This document shows, piece after piece, positions 31,846-42,292 of a stretch of 64,000 nt of DNA (positions are counted from its first letter, which is position 1; each line of letters begins with the position of its first letter). The notes below the pieces were generated by a model. That model was not told where the DNA came from, made no database searches, and saw only the letters and a program-made list of their open reading frames with translations. Position numbers and translations under genes: made by a program. The stretch lies in assembly GCA_015179125.1 (NCBI GenBank), contig WHVA01000438.1:32919-96918 (forward strand), in the 5' to 3' direction. Origin of the DNA: Gautieria morchelliformis (Eukaryota > Basidiomycota > Agaricomycetes > Gomphales > Gomphaceae).

Positions 31846-33100
31846 AAGCCTGATATTGTGATGCCGTAGTGTGAGACCATGTATTCGGGTGTGATAAATA
31901 AAGGCGACATTACTGTAATTCACTACTCACATCGATGAGTCGAGACAGTGAGGGCGAATACTTGATTAATAATTGCTGATAAGGAGTTAGAAATTTCGCA
32001 TTTCTGTCCATTATGACCTAGCTGGGTTTCAAACTTAATTACGGACAGGTGCAAGCGCCCAGCACGTGGTAAGATTAAACAGTCGAAAGGTCGAGTCCTG
32101 CTCGGCCAGCCAGAACGCTCTGGCCACACATTCCCAAGAGCGAGGAGAAGAAAGAGTGGGAGCGAGAATGGGGGTTAGCATACCGAGTACCGACGTGCGA
32201 CTGAAGAATAGGTAGATGCTCATCCACGTCACGGTGTACATGCAAATGCTAACCTACTTCCCAATGTGAGCTCGCGAGTCTGGCAGGAGCAGGTGATGAT
32301 GCCATTAATCGGAAATGAATGGGTGGGTGATGTACAATGTAAAGATGAAACACTCCCCTTGAGGGAGATCGAGATAGGAAGTGTAGGTTTAGTTGGAGGT
32401 GCATAGACATTTTCCCGGTAGGTCGGAAACCCTGGAGTGAGTGCAATCCACGGCGTCGCCAGAGCCAAACAAAGGGGGAAAGGACTTGGAAGTTCTATAG
32501 CTGAATAGAAAATCTTAGCAATTGGGCTGAGATATATTGGGAACAAAATTAAGAACTGCGCCAAGAGTCTGGCTGAGGCTAAGTGTTAAGTTCCGGACCG
32601 CGTGGCTATTGGGGATCACCATGTGTACCTTATTTGATGATTTCTCTTTCAAACACCATCTGCGAATTGTAGTCGTTGCCAATGCTTAATTCACAGATGA
32701 AGATTCCCGGTTCATGAATGCATTGCCACGCAACGTCGCTGGTTAATGTACTTTGAATACGTCCGAAGACGACCAATCCAATCAAGAATCACTCCAAATT
32801 TCCCCACCACCCCTTGGGATGGGTACACATTCTCATGACCTGGTGGCCGCCCCAACCCAAGGACCATCATCTCCACACCATGGGCCCCCTGAAGCGCAGT
32901 GCAAGTCTGGGTCAGAACGAGTCGCAAGAGCTAAAGTGCGGCGAACGTACCATGTGAAGAATTGATCGCGCTGGCCGAAGACCGGGCTGCACCCCGACAC
33001 CTTGGTATACTCGGCGGCAGGGATAGCCGAGCTCCAGCACGCAGATAGTCAAACCCCATGCAAATGACCATACTCGGCAGCCGGGATGGCCGAGTATTCA
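31846..33100. other. Spacer between reductase and minisatellite, no gene called
   Basis: Several minus frames of 60-110 codons (about 32035-32564) contain hydrophobic stretches but show no domain and no convincing splice pattern. Near 33005-33095, TACTCGGC(A/G)GC..GGGAT occurs twice, just before the minisatellite. Confidence 0.45.
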
Positions 33101-33116
33101 CAGGGTATCAGCATGC

Positions 33117-34245
33117 TGCCCAAGCTCAGAGCATGCTCAACGCAGCCAGCATTCTCAATGCAGCCAGCATGCTCAACGCAGCCAGCATGCTCAACGCAGC
33201 CAGCATGCTCAACGCAGCCAGCATGCTCACGCAGCCAGCAGCCCCAGCCAGCATGCTCAACGCAGCCAGCATGCTCAACGCAGCCAGCATGCTCAACGCA
33301 GCCAGCATGCTCAACGCAGCCAGGCCGCAGGCATGCTCAACGCAGCCAGCATGCTCAACGCAGCCAGCATGCTCAACGCAGCCAGCATGCTCAACGCAGC
33401 CAGCCCCGCAGCATGCTCAACGCAGCCAGCATGCTCAACGCAGCCAGCATGCTCAACGCAGCCAGCATGCTCAACGCAGCCAGCATGCTCAACGCAGCCA
33501 GCATGCTCAACGCAGCCAGCATGCTCAACGCAGCCAGCATGCTCAACGCAGCCAGCATGCTCAACGCAGCCAGCATGCTCAACGCAGCCAGCATGCTCAA
33601 CGCAGCCGCATGCTCAACGCAGCCAGCATGCTCAACGCAGCCAGCATGCTCAACGCAGCCAGCATGCTCAACGCAGCCAGCATGCTCAACGCAGCCAGCA
33701 TGCTCAACGCAGCCAGCATGCTCAACGCAGCCAGCATGCTCAACGCAGCCAGCATGCTCAACGCAGCCAGCATGCTCAACGCAGCCAGCATGCTCAACGC
33801 AGCCAGCATGCTCAACGCAGCCAGCATGCTCAACGCAGCCAGCATGCTCAACGCAGCCAGCATGCTCACGCAGCCAGCATGCTCAACGCAGCCAGCATGC
33901 TCAACGCAGCCAGCATGCTCAACGCAGCCAGCATGCTCAACGCAGCCAGCATGCTCAACGCAGCCAGCATGCTCAACGCAGCCAGCATGCTCAACGCAGC
34001 CAGCATGCTCAACGCAGCCAGCATGCTCAACGCAGCCAGCATGCCAACGCGCCGCATGCTCAACGCAGCCAGGCATGCTCAACGCAGCCAGCATGCTCAA
34101 CGCAGCCAGCATGCTCAACGCAGCCAGCATGCTCAACGCAGCCAGCATGCTCAACGCAGCCCAGCATGCTCAACGCAGCCAGCATGCTCAACGCAGCCAG
34201 CATGCTCAACGCAGCCAGCATGCTCAACGCAGCCAGCATGCTCAA
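33117..34245. repeat. 18-bp minisatellite, about 63 units
   Basis: The unit is AGCATGCTCAACGCAGCC, containing the palindrome GCATGC. Most units are exact. Irregular units with small deletions or insertions occur at about 33225-33250, 33320, 33405, 33605, 33868, 34040-34075 and 34158. Because 18 is a multiple of 3 and the unit lacks stops, all frames on plus and two on minus stay open, giving hexapeptides such as MLNAAS, ACSTQP and HAQRSQ. The indels shift frame between runs, so I do not call a protein. Confidence 0.95.
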
Positions 34246-35130
34246 CATAGCTTTTAGGACCACCAGGGTGTGCAGCAGGGTCCGCGACTACTTATATATT
34301 TGTCCAGGTGCGCGGCTGATGCGCGGGGGCGAGGGGGGTTCGACCGAAGTCGACGAACAAGAGCAGCAGTCGTTGCAGAAACACGGCAGCGTCCCACATG
34401 GATGCGGGGTCTTCGCCGAACTCGTGTTGAACTCTACGGGCGAACTAGATCAATGCCCGAGGGTGGCGCCGTGCTAATGGGATGTTCGGCAGTCAACGAG
34501 GAAGGACAAGACACTCGGCGAGGGACCTACTTGTAGACGTACAGCGCCGTGTCATGGTAGTACACTGAAATAGATACTTGCAGAAGTATGGCGTTGTGCA
34601 ACAGGCACGTATCCATAAAGGAGTGGTGCCTAACAAGGGGACATGGCGCCTACAGGCAGCACGAAGGCAGGTGGAGGCGAGCTAGACAAACGTCAATTGG
34701 CGCAACCATGGGGAGATGTGCGATAGGGGTACCGGAGAGGCCTCCATGGTCCACCGGATCCGTACGGGTGAAAGAAGAAATTGAGCCCACCTTACAGCTG
34801 AGCGGCGATCAGTGACTAGAAGGCATGTCGCAGTGCGGTGGCTTACCAAGGTGGGATGGGCTACCTACAGGCGAAAACCTCGCCTCAGACAGAGGCTAGC
34901 GTCTCAGCGCATTGGAACCATCTACGACCAGAGCCGCCCCCACATTTTTGAAGGGTGAGAGGGGACTTCGCTAGAGGATGATGGCGAGAGCGACTGGGCA
35001 TACGGCGAGCAAGGCGTCAGCGACGGGAGATGAGCGTATGACGGGCCCTGCAGGAAGTCAGCTAGCATTAACCGCCCTGTGGGGCCTGCTTATATAGAGG
35101 CGCAATGTGCAGTGCACGGACTACCATACA
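34246..35130. other. Unassigned region downstream of the minisatellite
   Basis: Moderately GC-rich sequence with short frames only and no domain or mobile-element termini. Confidence 0.45.
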
Positions 35131-35206
35131 ATCATGCTGTATAAGGAATATCATGCTGTATAAGGAATATCATGCTGTATAAGGAATATCATGCTGTATA
35201 AGGAAT
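35131..35206. repeat. 19-bp tandem repeat, four units
   Basis: ATCATGCTGTATAAGGAAT is repeated four times in tandem and followed by ATGCTCTTATC. Confidence 0.9.
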
Positions 35207-35356
35207 ATGCTCTTATCTCTGCTCGCCACGTCACCCCGGCGCTTCTCGTGGGCCGATGCCACGGAGGCATTTGCCTTATATAGCATCATTGTATGTTGGT
35301 CCGTGCGCTGCACGTCAGTCACGATCTCACTCCTATCGCAGGCCGCGCGAGTATAA

Positions 35357-35986
35357 GGGCGTGTTCGGTAACCAGACCACGAAAATGGATTTTGGTGATC
35401 TCTCACCAAAAAGTGAAGAAACCACGATTTCGCAATCTTGCGAAATCTTTTTCGATTTTGGGGCGTTCGGCACACGAAATCTCCCTATACTTTTGAGATA
35501 CAGCTCAGAGCTGTATCTCAAATGATATTCTTGACTCTACGCCTTGCCGTCTTCTTTCCGTGCTCTTGGCCGCTGTCTTGGCAACCGCACGACTGCTGTC
35601 CCGTGCACACAACATGTCACATCTGGGAGCCAGCTATTACAGCTGGTTGATATTTCTTGTAGATCAATGTATTTAAATTATACACATGTAGAAGTAATAT
35701 TTATCTATTAATCTGGCTGCAGTAATGGGGTAACAAGCAGAGATACTGGGCAAGTTATCTTGAGGTGTGACTGACTAGGGTTAGGGTGAGTGTTATTGAC
35801 ACCTTTTGCCAAGACCAGGCACACTTAGTCATAGCGGAAGTTATGATTTTGAGATCGCAGAAAATCACAGAGCGTTCGGCTCGATTCGATACTGATTTCA
35901 CGCAAAAAAAATCAGGTAATGACTGGGTTGCAGATTTTGTAACTTCTCCAGATCAGATTTTCGTGGTCTGGTTACCGAACGCGCCC
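35357..35986. mobile_element. 630-bp PIF/Harbinger (Tourist-like) MITE
   Basis: Left terminus GGGCGTGTTCGGTAACCAGA and right terminus (inverted) GGGCGCGTTCGGTAACCAGA extend to CCACGAAAAT. TAA flanks both sides (35354-35356 and 35987-35989). GGGC...GTTCGG termini with TWA duplications are typical of Harbinger-derived MITEs. It has no coding capacity. A further GCGTTCGG-type inverted pair lies inside (about 35463 and 35873). Confidence 0.88.
35492..35522. repeat. Perfect 15-bp-arm palindrome inside the MITE
   Basis: TTTGAGATACAGCTC, one A, then GAGCTGTATCTCAAA. It could mark an internal foldback or an excision footprint. Confidence 0.8.
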
Positions 35987-36239
35987 TAACTTATTTCGCC
36001 AAATTTACCGGCCTTTGGTGCCGCGGCGCCTTGACGCCCGCGGACTATCCGCGATGCGGGCACGTGACCGCTCTTTGATCTACGGGGACCTTGCTCACCT
36101 CTCGCCGCTCTTATGCTGGTGCTGGGAGAAAATTCAAAACACCAAGTCGGGATGCGGCTCGCACGGCACTGGTGTGGCCAATCTGGGGGCCACACTAGCG
36201 TCGGGTGGGACACGGCTCGCGGCTCGGGGCCACACCAGC

Positions 36240-36505
36240 GTCGGGTGGGACGCAGGTGCACAGCTTCCATCCTGCACGACGCTGGTGGCCAATCTGGGGC
36301 CGCACCAGCGAGGGTGGGACGCTGGCGCGCAGCTTGCAACCTGCACGGCGGTGGGACGCAGGCGCGCGGCTTCCATCCCGCACGACGCTGGTGGCCAATC
36401 TGGGCCCGCACCAGCGTCGGGTGGGATGCCGTCGCGCAGCTTGCAGCCCACACGGCGGTGGGACGCAGGCGCGCAGCTTCCATCCTGCACGACGGTGCAC
36501 TCTAG
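36240..36505. repeat. GC-rich tandem repeat, unit about 107 bp
   Basis: Blocks of the form GGTGGGACGCAGGCGCGC, CAGCTTCCATCCTGCACGACG, CTGGTGGCCAATCTGGG and CCGCACCAGCG recur about 2.4 times. A weaker related block begins near 36150. All frames are open because of composition; no gene called. Confidence 0.7.
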
Positions 36506-37024
36506 GTCTGCCCTCCCCGGCGTGCATCCCGCTGAGCGTGCTGCGCCCGGGCCGCACTCCCTATAGTCGAGCAAGGCGAGCAGCAGCGTGCGCAGGGCCG
36601 CGGGAGATCACACCTAACCCGGGCATGTCCTGATTGTGCTGCCGATTCGGTACCCCAGCGCACACGATGGTGGACGCTCCGCAGACACACATGTCTGCGA
36701 CGGAGTACCGGGATGTCAATCGTTTTTGGTGAGTGCCACCTCTCTTATTTCGACCCGTTCTTACCCCTCACATAGGTACAAAATCTCCATGCTCTCCAGA
36801 CACCCAGGTTGTCCAGGAGTCGACATTCGGTTTCTGCACACGCGCACGCGTACGGATCGTGCGCGACTTTCGATGGGAACGCTGGCCCACTAAGTATAGT
36901 ACAGTACCAAAGTTCAATATATTTTAGTCCTGCGGTTATCACTCACCAGCAGAGTGCACGATACAATGGAGGGCAGGCACATGTGCTGGAGCAATTTTGA
37001 ACACAGGAACACGAAACATGCGAC
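36506..37024. other. Unassigned spacer
   Basis: No domain, LTR or TIR recognised. Confidence 0.4.
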
Positions 37025-37285
37025 ATGCTCGTCATCCTCACCTTCCACGAGCATGGCGGATTCGCGAACCATGTCCCGCTGCCCGTCAGCGTGCCCGCGG
37101 GTGATAGCCTCACGTACACCAAGGTCGCACTCGATGGGCAGCTCTTCACATTCTTCGACTTCGCGTCCCTTGGTGTGTGTGTGCGGACCATGCTCATCTC
37201 GCTGTGGGTCATGCAGGGCGCCAAGCATAAGGGGCAGAACGCCGGTGGCTTGTGCACGCCCATGTCCGTCCTCGCGTTCCTCACC
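37025..37285 (+). pseudogene. Unidentified ORF fragment cut by element D
   Basis: The translation has protein-like composition: HEHGGFANHVPLPVSVPAG, LTYTKVALDGQLFTFFDFAS and GGLCTPMSVLAFLTK. It stops being sensible at about 37286, where gypsy RNase H sequence begins. I do not recognise the family. It may be the 5' part of a host or transposon gene truncated by the insertion. Confidence 0.35.
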
Positions 37286-39153
37286 AAGCTGAGTTTCTAT
37301 CCCGGTTCAATTTCAACACCGTTCATGTAGACGGTGTAGAGAACAAGGTAGCGGACTGCCTGTCACGCTACTACGAGAGCGACACGAGTGATGACAATCA
37401 CCCGGACCACGTCTTCGTAAACGTGGATGCGTGTTTAGACCTGTACAGTGAGTTATTGCCCACCGACCGGTATGTCGAGTTGCGAACAGTGGCGACAAGA
37501 CGCTCTAAACGCCTCGCTGAGAAGACAGAGGCGAGAGTAACGGAAGCCGCCGCATTAAAAAAGGGCTCACCAGAGCCCGCGAACGTCGCCACGTCCCGCG
37601 ACGACGATGATGACGTCAGAGCCATCGCCGCAGGAAATGACGGCGCACCCCTACCCCGGATCGTCAAGCAAGGCGTAGACCTGTCTAAGGGCCTACGAGA
37701 TGCGTACCACAGGGACACCATGTTCACAAAGATCATGGTGCACCCGAGATTCGGGATCCGGGACGGGCTGGTCTGGACTAAGAATCAGCTCAAGAGAGAC
37801 ATCATTGCCATCCCCCGCTCTGTTCTTCAAGGGGGAAGGAAACTGATCGAAATTATCATCGATCGGGCACATCAGATAGTCGGCCACTACTGCCATCTGA
37901 AGGCTTCGAACTACGTTCGAAGAGCATATTGGTGGCCGGGCATGAACCCAGACATAGAAGTGTTCTGCACATCGTGCGCGAGGTGTCAGATGACGAAAAC
38001 CAGGCCACAAAGGCCCAAAGGCCTACTACACAGCCTACCCATTCCAGATAGACCGTGGCAGTCGATTGGCATCGACTTCATGGGGCCCCTGCCCAAATCC
38101 AACGACTGTGACTACCTGATGGTAGTCATCGACCGACTAACATCGCTCGTACACCTCGTACCAACCACGACGAGCGTGTCAGCCAAGGGAGTAGCCTGGC
38201 TGTTTCTGAAGGAGGTCATCCAACTACACGGAGTTCCCGACTCCATCATCTCGGACAGGGACTCAAAGTTCAGGTCGATCTTCTGGCATGAACTCCAGCG
38301 ACTCATGGGGACTAAGCTCCTCATGTCAACTGTCTTCCATCCACAAACGGATGGAGCAACAGAGCGGGCAAACCGCTTGATCGGCCAGATATTGCGCGCG
38401 GTCGTCAGAGACGATCAGAAGGATTGGGCAGTGAAATGTCCAATGGTTGAGGTCGCCCTCAACAGCAACGTCAGCGCGACCACAGGGTTCGCACCTTTCG
38501 AGCTGAACCACAGCTATATGCCACGGATAGACCTCCCCATAGCCGCGGACACCCCGTTCAAGGGGGTCGCCCGGTTCGCACATCAGGCAAAATGGAACCT
38601 GATGGCGGCACACGATGCAATCATAGAGCATCGAGTGGCGCAAACGTTTCATGCAAATAAGAAATGTATGGCGAGCGACAGGTACGCGGCCAACGACCGC
38701 GTCTACCTTTCGACACAAAACCTAACTCTCTGGAAAGGAAGAGCCAGAAAGCTAGTCCCGTGGTACATCGGACCGTACCGCGTCGTCGAGGCTCACAACG
38801 ATGCCTCGACAGTGACCCTCGATCTTCCCGACGAACTGAAAAGCTGTCGCATTTCGCCGGTCTTCCATACCAGCCTTGTACGGCGATACAAGGCTAACAA
38901 CGATGAATTGTTCCCTCGTCGTGAGGCCAAGTCATTTTATGACTTCAGAGCAAATGACGACGAGGAGTGGCTCGTCGACGAGATTATCACACATCGATGG
39001 ATAAACTCGACGGACCTGGAGTTCCAGGTCCGTTGGACCCTAGGCGACGTAACATGGGAACCCATGTCGTCCTGCAAGGACCTTGAAGCCCTAGATAGCT
39101 ATCTAGAGCTTTGGGGGGTGGGCAAGCCACCCGACCTCCCCAGACGCCGCTAG
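37286..39153 (+). CDS. Element D pol C-terminal part: RNase H end, integrase, chromodomain (intact frame)
   Basis: Open without interruption for more than 600 codons. It starts in the RNase H tail (VHVDGVENKVADCLSRYYES) and continues to the integrase zinc finger (HQIVGHYCH...CTSCARC, HHCC), the core with IDFMGPL, IISDRDSKF and TDGATERANR (catalytic Asp, Asp and Glu all present), a GPY-like WYIGPYRVVEA, and a C-terminal chromodomain EEWLVDEIITHRWINSTDLE followed by VRWTLGDVTWEP, ending WGVGKPPDLPRRR. Only the absence of the 5' half makes this copy non-autonomous. Compare the broken copies at 46.3, 52.8 and 57.3 kb. Confidence 0.92.
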
Positions 39154-39273
39154 ACGGATCTGTCACGTGCAGACCACATGCCGCGCCGGCCACGGCGCGG
39201 TTAAATTTTCGCCTCAGACCTTACTGAGGGTGCATCGCTTCTTGGAAGCAACCACCATCATCTACCCACGAAG

Positions 39274-40976
39274 ATGATGCCCCCCAAAGATGGGATGGAC
39301 GTTGACCTGTCAACGTCCACAACGCGGACATCGGCCCCGAGACAAGGGGCCGCAGACATTCTCCGTGCTCCAATAGACCAGGAGCACTGGATGATCATGG
39401 GCTGGGAGGACGCCCTCGCCATCGTCCACCCGGACGATTGCGCAACATGCGCGGACTACGCTGTGCACCTTAGGGCCACGACCGGCACCCACAAGGTCAA
39501 ATTGCGGGATGGGGACATCGGCGACGCCGTCAATGGAGCCTGGGATGGCTCCCATGGGGCATCGCGCGTGACGCGTGGGAGGAGCCCCTCCGGGACATCC
39601 ATGACCTTAAAAAGGAGGTCAAGGAGCTGGAACGCGTGGTCGAGGACCGCGACGACACACTCACAACCGAGCACGCAAGGATCAAGGAACTGGAGCAACA
39701 GCTGAGTGCAGCCCAGCTCCAGGTTACCCTGGTCCACGCTGCCTCAAAAAGGCCGCGACATGACCCAGCCACGGACCCAGTGGCCGGGCCATCTTCACCT
39801 CATGTGACGGCGCCGTTGCCGGCGCGTGCAACATCGGGGCTAGCGTCCCGATTGTCGGCACCGACCCTGACGACGACAACAACAGAAGGGCAGAGCGCAC
39901 CTTCCGACTTTGCGTACGGCGTCCCAGATGGATGGGAGTCCGACTCATCCATCTGGAAGACGTACGACCCCGAACGGGCACAGCGGCTGGCAGAACAGCC
40001 AAAGAAAAAGCGCAAGAAATTGCGTGGCTCCCCCCACACCGTCAATGGGCTAGCCATTGCGAAGGAAAGCGCAATTAGCGCTTACCTAGCGGCGTCACCG
40101 TCGCACACCATCAACAACCCGGCCCTTCAGCGGCGGGTAGCACAGATCGAGGCCCAGTATATCGGGCCTGGCGTGGCCCTGCCTCCACCAGCAGGGACAG
40201 TTCACCCTCCCTACCCGGGGGAGGAAGTGATCATACCACTCGGAGACGCACCGATCTCCCAGACGGGCATCCTACCACGGCCGGTAGGAAAGGCCCAACA
40301 GCTTCGTACTCAATGGTACGACGTCTGCCCGCTCGACAACCCACGCTTCGTTGAACTTATAGCGTGGGCAAAAGAAACGCCGCAGATCGCGCGTACGCGG
40401 GAGATGATCGGCGTATTCAAATGCATCAAGCGCGAACAACGCTCTCGCAATCCCAAAAGGGATTGTCTCGTGATAGCAGGCGGCACCCCGCACGATATCG
40501 TGGCCATCCTGAAGGGTTGGATACACAACCCTGAAGCGATCCCATCCGCCATCCGTGACAACACGGACGGCACCTTCAACCTAGACGACATGGACGTCTG
40601 GATGTGGCTGAAGGCCCTTGCACCCCAGGTCAAAGGGGTCGCATCACCTCTCAGGGCGAGGCTACTCGACCTCTTTGGCTCGACAGACCAATGGTCGAGC
40701 CTCATCAATGCCAGGGAAGTGCTGACGTGGCAGAGCACCACCCTGTGGCTCTCAATCACGGGCCCATTCCCTGTGGAGGGCTGAGCCGGCCCCGACATCT
40801 CACTCGCGGAGATTGTGAGATGGTTGGCCCGCTACGCGGGAGTCACTCGCGAGCGAGCGGTGCGCATTGAACATTATGTTCAACGCAGCATCACCGGCGC
40901 GGCATTCAGTGCCGCCGCCCGCGAGGGCCAACACAAGGTCATCGAGACCAGCAACGTGAGGGCCGCGGTGCCATGA
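39274..40976 (+). pseudogene. ORF3 of element D: coiled-coil, NLS-bearing protein of unknown function
   Basis: It starts ATGATG 121 bases after pol. The N-terminal domain is WMIMGWEDALAIVHPDDCA...TGTHKVKLRDGDIGDAV. A one-base deletion at about 39546 (TGGGGATGG in other copies) shifts frame; the frame entered at about 39550 then continues as a coiled coil (LKKEVKELERVVEDRDD...IKELEQQL), SKRPRHDPATDPVAGPSSP, QPKKKRKKL (classical nuclear-localisation pattern) and a C-terminal globular region (CLVIAGGTPHDIVAILKGW, DDMDVWMWLKALAP). A TGA at 40782-40784 replaces an Arg codon kept in E. Both D and E have TGA at the 40974 position. No zinc knuckle or transmembrane segment is present. Confidence 0.75.
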
Positions 40977-41056
40977 CCCCTCACTCATGTCCAGCTCGAC
41001 CGAGAGCTGGCGCGCTTCCGGCCCCCTCCTCAAACTGAGGACCCGCCGTTGAGGCC

Positions 41057-41254
41057 ATGCTCCGCGAGGACACGGGCCCCAGCACCCAAGCGGAGACCGC
41101 CGCTAGTGGTGAGGCCGACCAGCCTCACCCAATCACCACCGATGACACAGAGGTGCCCCCGGAGGAGTCACGTGCTCCTCCGGACCCGTACGATGACGAT
41201 GTCATCGTATTGGCCACTCTAGAGGACTCCCTCATGGACGACCTCTATGAGTAG
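41057..41254 (+). CDS. Acidic tail ORF at the end of element D
   Basis: The 65-codon frame ends EDSLMDDLYE just before the polypurine tract and is rich in D, E, P and T. Element E preserves the same peptide in part (TLEDSIMDDLYE) with a frameshift. It may be the C terminus of ORF3 beyond the shared TGA at 40974, or a separate small ORF. Confidence 0.4.
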   Translation: MLREDTGPSTQAETAASGEADQPHPITTDDTEVPPEESRAPPDPYDDDVIVLATLEDSLMDDLYE

Positions 41255-41279
41255 TAGTTAACCTCTATAGTTATCTATA

Positions 41280-41290
41280 GAGGGGGAGGG
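41280..41290 (+). promoter_or_regulatory. Polypurine tract of element D
   Basis: GAGGGGGAGGG lies directly before the LTR start TGTAAATAACC. The same tract precedes the element E LTR. Confidence 0.8.
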
Positions 41291-41503
41291 TGTAAATAAC
41301 CCGTATATCTACATGTACATTAGTTATTACATAATCCCAGTGGGCGCCTTAGGGACCCACTGTATAGTTTATGCGTGGGAACCGGCTAGCGGTCCCCATC
41401 GCATCTTACCCTTACACTGTCACTACGTAGCATCAGAATACCACACATTGGTCAAGTTCTGTCATGCTCTTGTGACCTAAGGCTTCAGATAGATACCTTT
41501 ACA
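41291..41503 (+). repeat. 3' LTR of element D
   Basis: 213 bp, TGTAAATAACCCG...GATACCTTTACA, homologous along its length to 55019-55232. Confidence 0.92.
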
Positions 41504-41516
41504 GTTCAGACGTTCC

Positions 41517-41912
41517 ATGCACGAGCAAATCGCGCATCGGGTGGCCACAATCTATGGCATTCGAGAGATCTACGACTGGCAGTATGAAGTCTGTGACGCT
41601 ATCTTGGAGGGCAGAGATTGTATACTGTCTATACCTACTGGAGGGGGGAAAACACTTGCTTTTTATCTGCCTCTCTTTGCGCACTGGGATCCTGGAGATG
41701 TTGACCCCACACATCAGAAAATTATTCTCATTGTGTCACCCCTTGTTGAGCTTATGAAAAAACAGGCAAGCCTGTATTTTCATTTCAATCTCCACTCACA
41801 CAGTTGACTGTGTCCAGGCGGCCGACTTAGAGAGGCATGGTGTACCAGCAGTGGTCCTGTGTGCTGAAACTTTGAGTCGAGGGAATATGTTGCATATAAG
41901 AATTGAGGTGTG
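41517..41912 (+). pseudogene. RecQ-like ATP-dependent DNA helicase fragment (motifs Q, I, Ia)
   Basis: It contains the Q-motif region IYDWQYEVCDAILEG, Walker A IPTGGGKTLAFYLP and motif Ia ILIVSPLVELMKKQ. It then splices over a GC-AG intron (41766-41817, donor CAG|GCAAG) into AADLERHGVPAVVLCAETLS, and stops at a TGA at about 41912 where repeat Z begins. The DEAH box and all later motifs are missing. It directly adjoins the element D LTR. In fungi, RecQ-type helicase copies are often multicopy or telomere-linked; nothing here shows that for this fragment. Confidence 0.8.
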
Positions 41913-41929
41913 ATGTTAAGGAGCGAGGC

Positions 41930-42292
41930 TTACACTTCCACACTCTGGCAACGCTCGCGCCGTTCCGTTTCCAACTGCCGGAACACCTTCACCTCTGTGT
42001 TCATGGACTTTTCAGCGCGCTTTTGCAGTTTTCGAGTCCCTGTAGGTCTGCCGTGTTTCCGCTTAAGAGGAGAGCCGAGGATGCTAATTGGGGAAGAAGG
42101 GGCGTGTTGGGAAACCGGAGGTGCGGAAGATCCCCTGGGTGGAGTACTTAGAAAACCAGTCAGTGTGCGGTCTGATGACGTCAGCGTGTCCGTGTCTTCA
42201 GGTTCAGATGAGAACCCACCAGGAATATCAGGCTCTGTGCGCAGAGGACGCATTGCGCCCAGTATGATAGTGGGCACAGCAGCCCGGCGCAA
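41930..42292 (-). CDS. Small hypothetical ORF with AT-hook-like motif (Z copy 2)
   Basis: The 120-codon frame is collinear with that at 13030-13398. It shares SPLKRKHGRPTGTRK and the Ser/Thr/Pro-rich middle, with about ten substitutions mostly at the C terminus. An open frame in both copies hints at past coding function. Confidence 0.35.
   Translation of the reverse strand: MRRAAVPTIILGAMRPLRTEPDIPGGFSSEPEDTDTLTSSDRTLTGFLSTPPRGSSAPPVSQHAPSSPISILGSPLKRKHGRPTGTRKLQKRAEKSMNTEVKVFRQLETERRERCQSVEV

Larger units (their letters stand above)
37286..41503 (+). mobile_element. Ty3/gypsy element D (second family), 5'-truncated, with extra ORF3
   Basis: The order is the end of RNase H, integrase, chromodomain, then a separate same-strand ORF3, polypurine tract and 3' LTR (41291-41503). 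Element E on the minus strand has the same order and LTR, which confirms the structure. Gag, protease and RT are missing here. The integrase frame is intact. Confidence 0.9.

Noticed and set aside
32035..32110. tRNA-like sequence with GGTCGAGTCCT
   Set aside because: No cloverleaf could be drawn around it in either orientation.
33117..34245. CRISPR array or repetitive secreted protein
   Set aside because: The units are contiguous with no spacers, and the organism is eukaryotic. As a protein, indels move the frame between three repeat peptides and all frames are open only because the 18-bp unit lacks stops.
36015..36633. Overlapping ORFs of 120-180 codons in several frames
   Set aside because: They follow from a GC-rich tandem repeat that leaves most frames open.
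41517..41912. Functional RecQ helicase gene
   Set aside because: Only the first three motifs exist; the frame ends in repeat Z without DEAH or later motifs.
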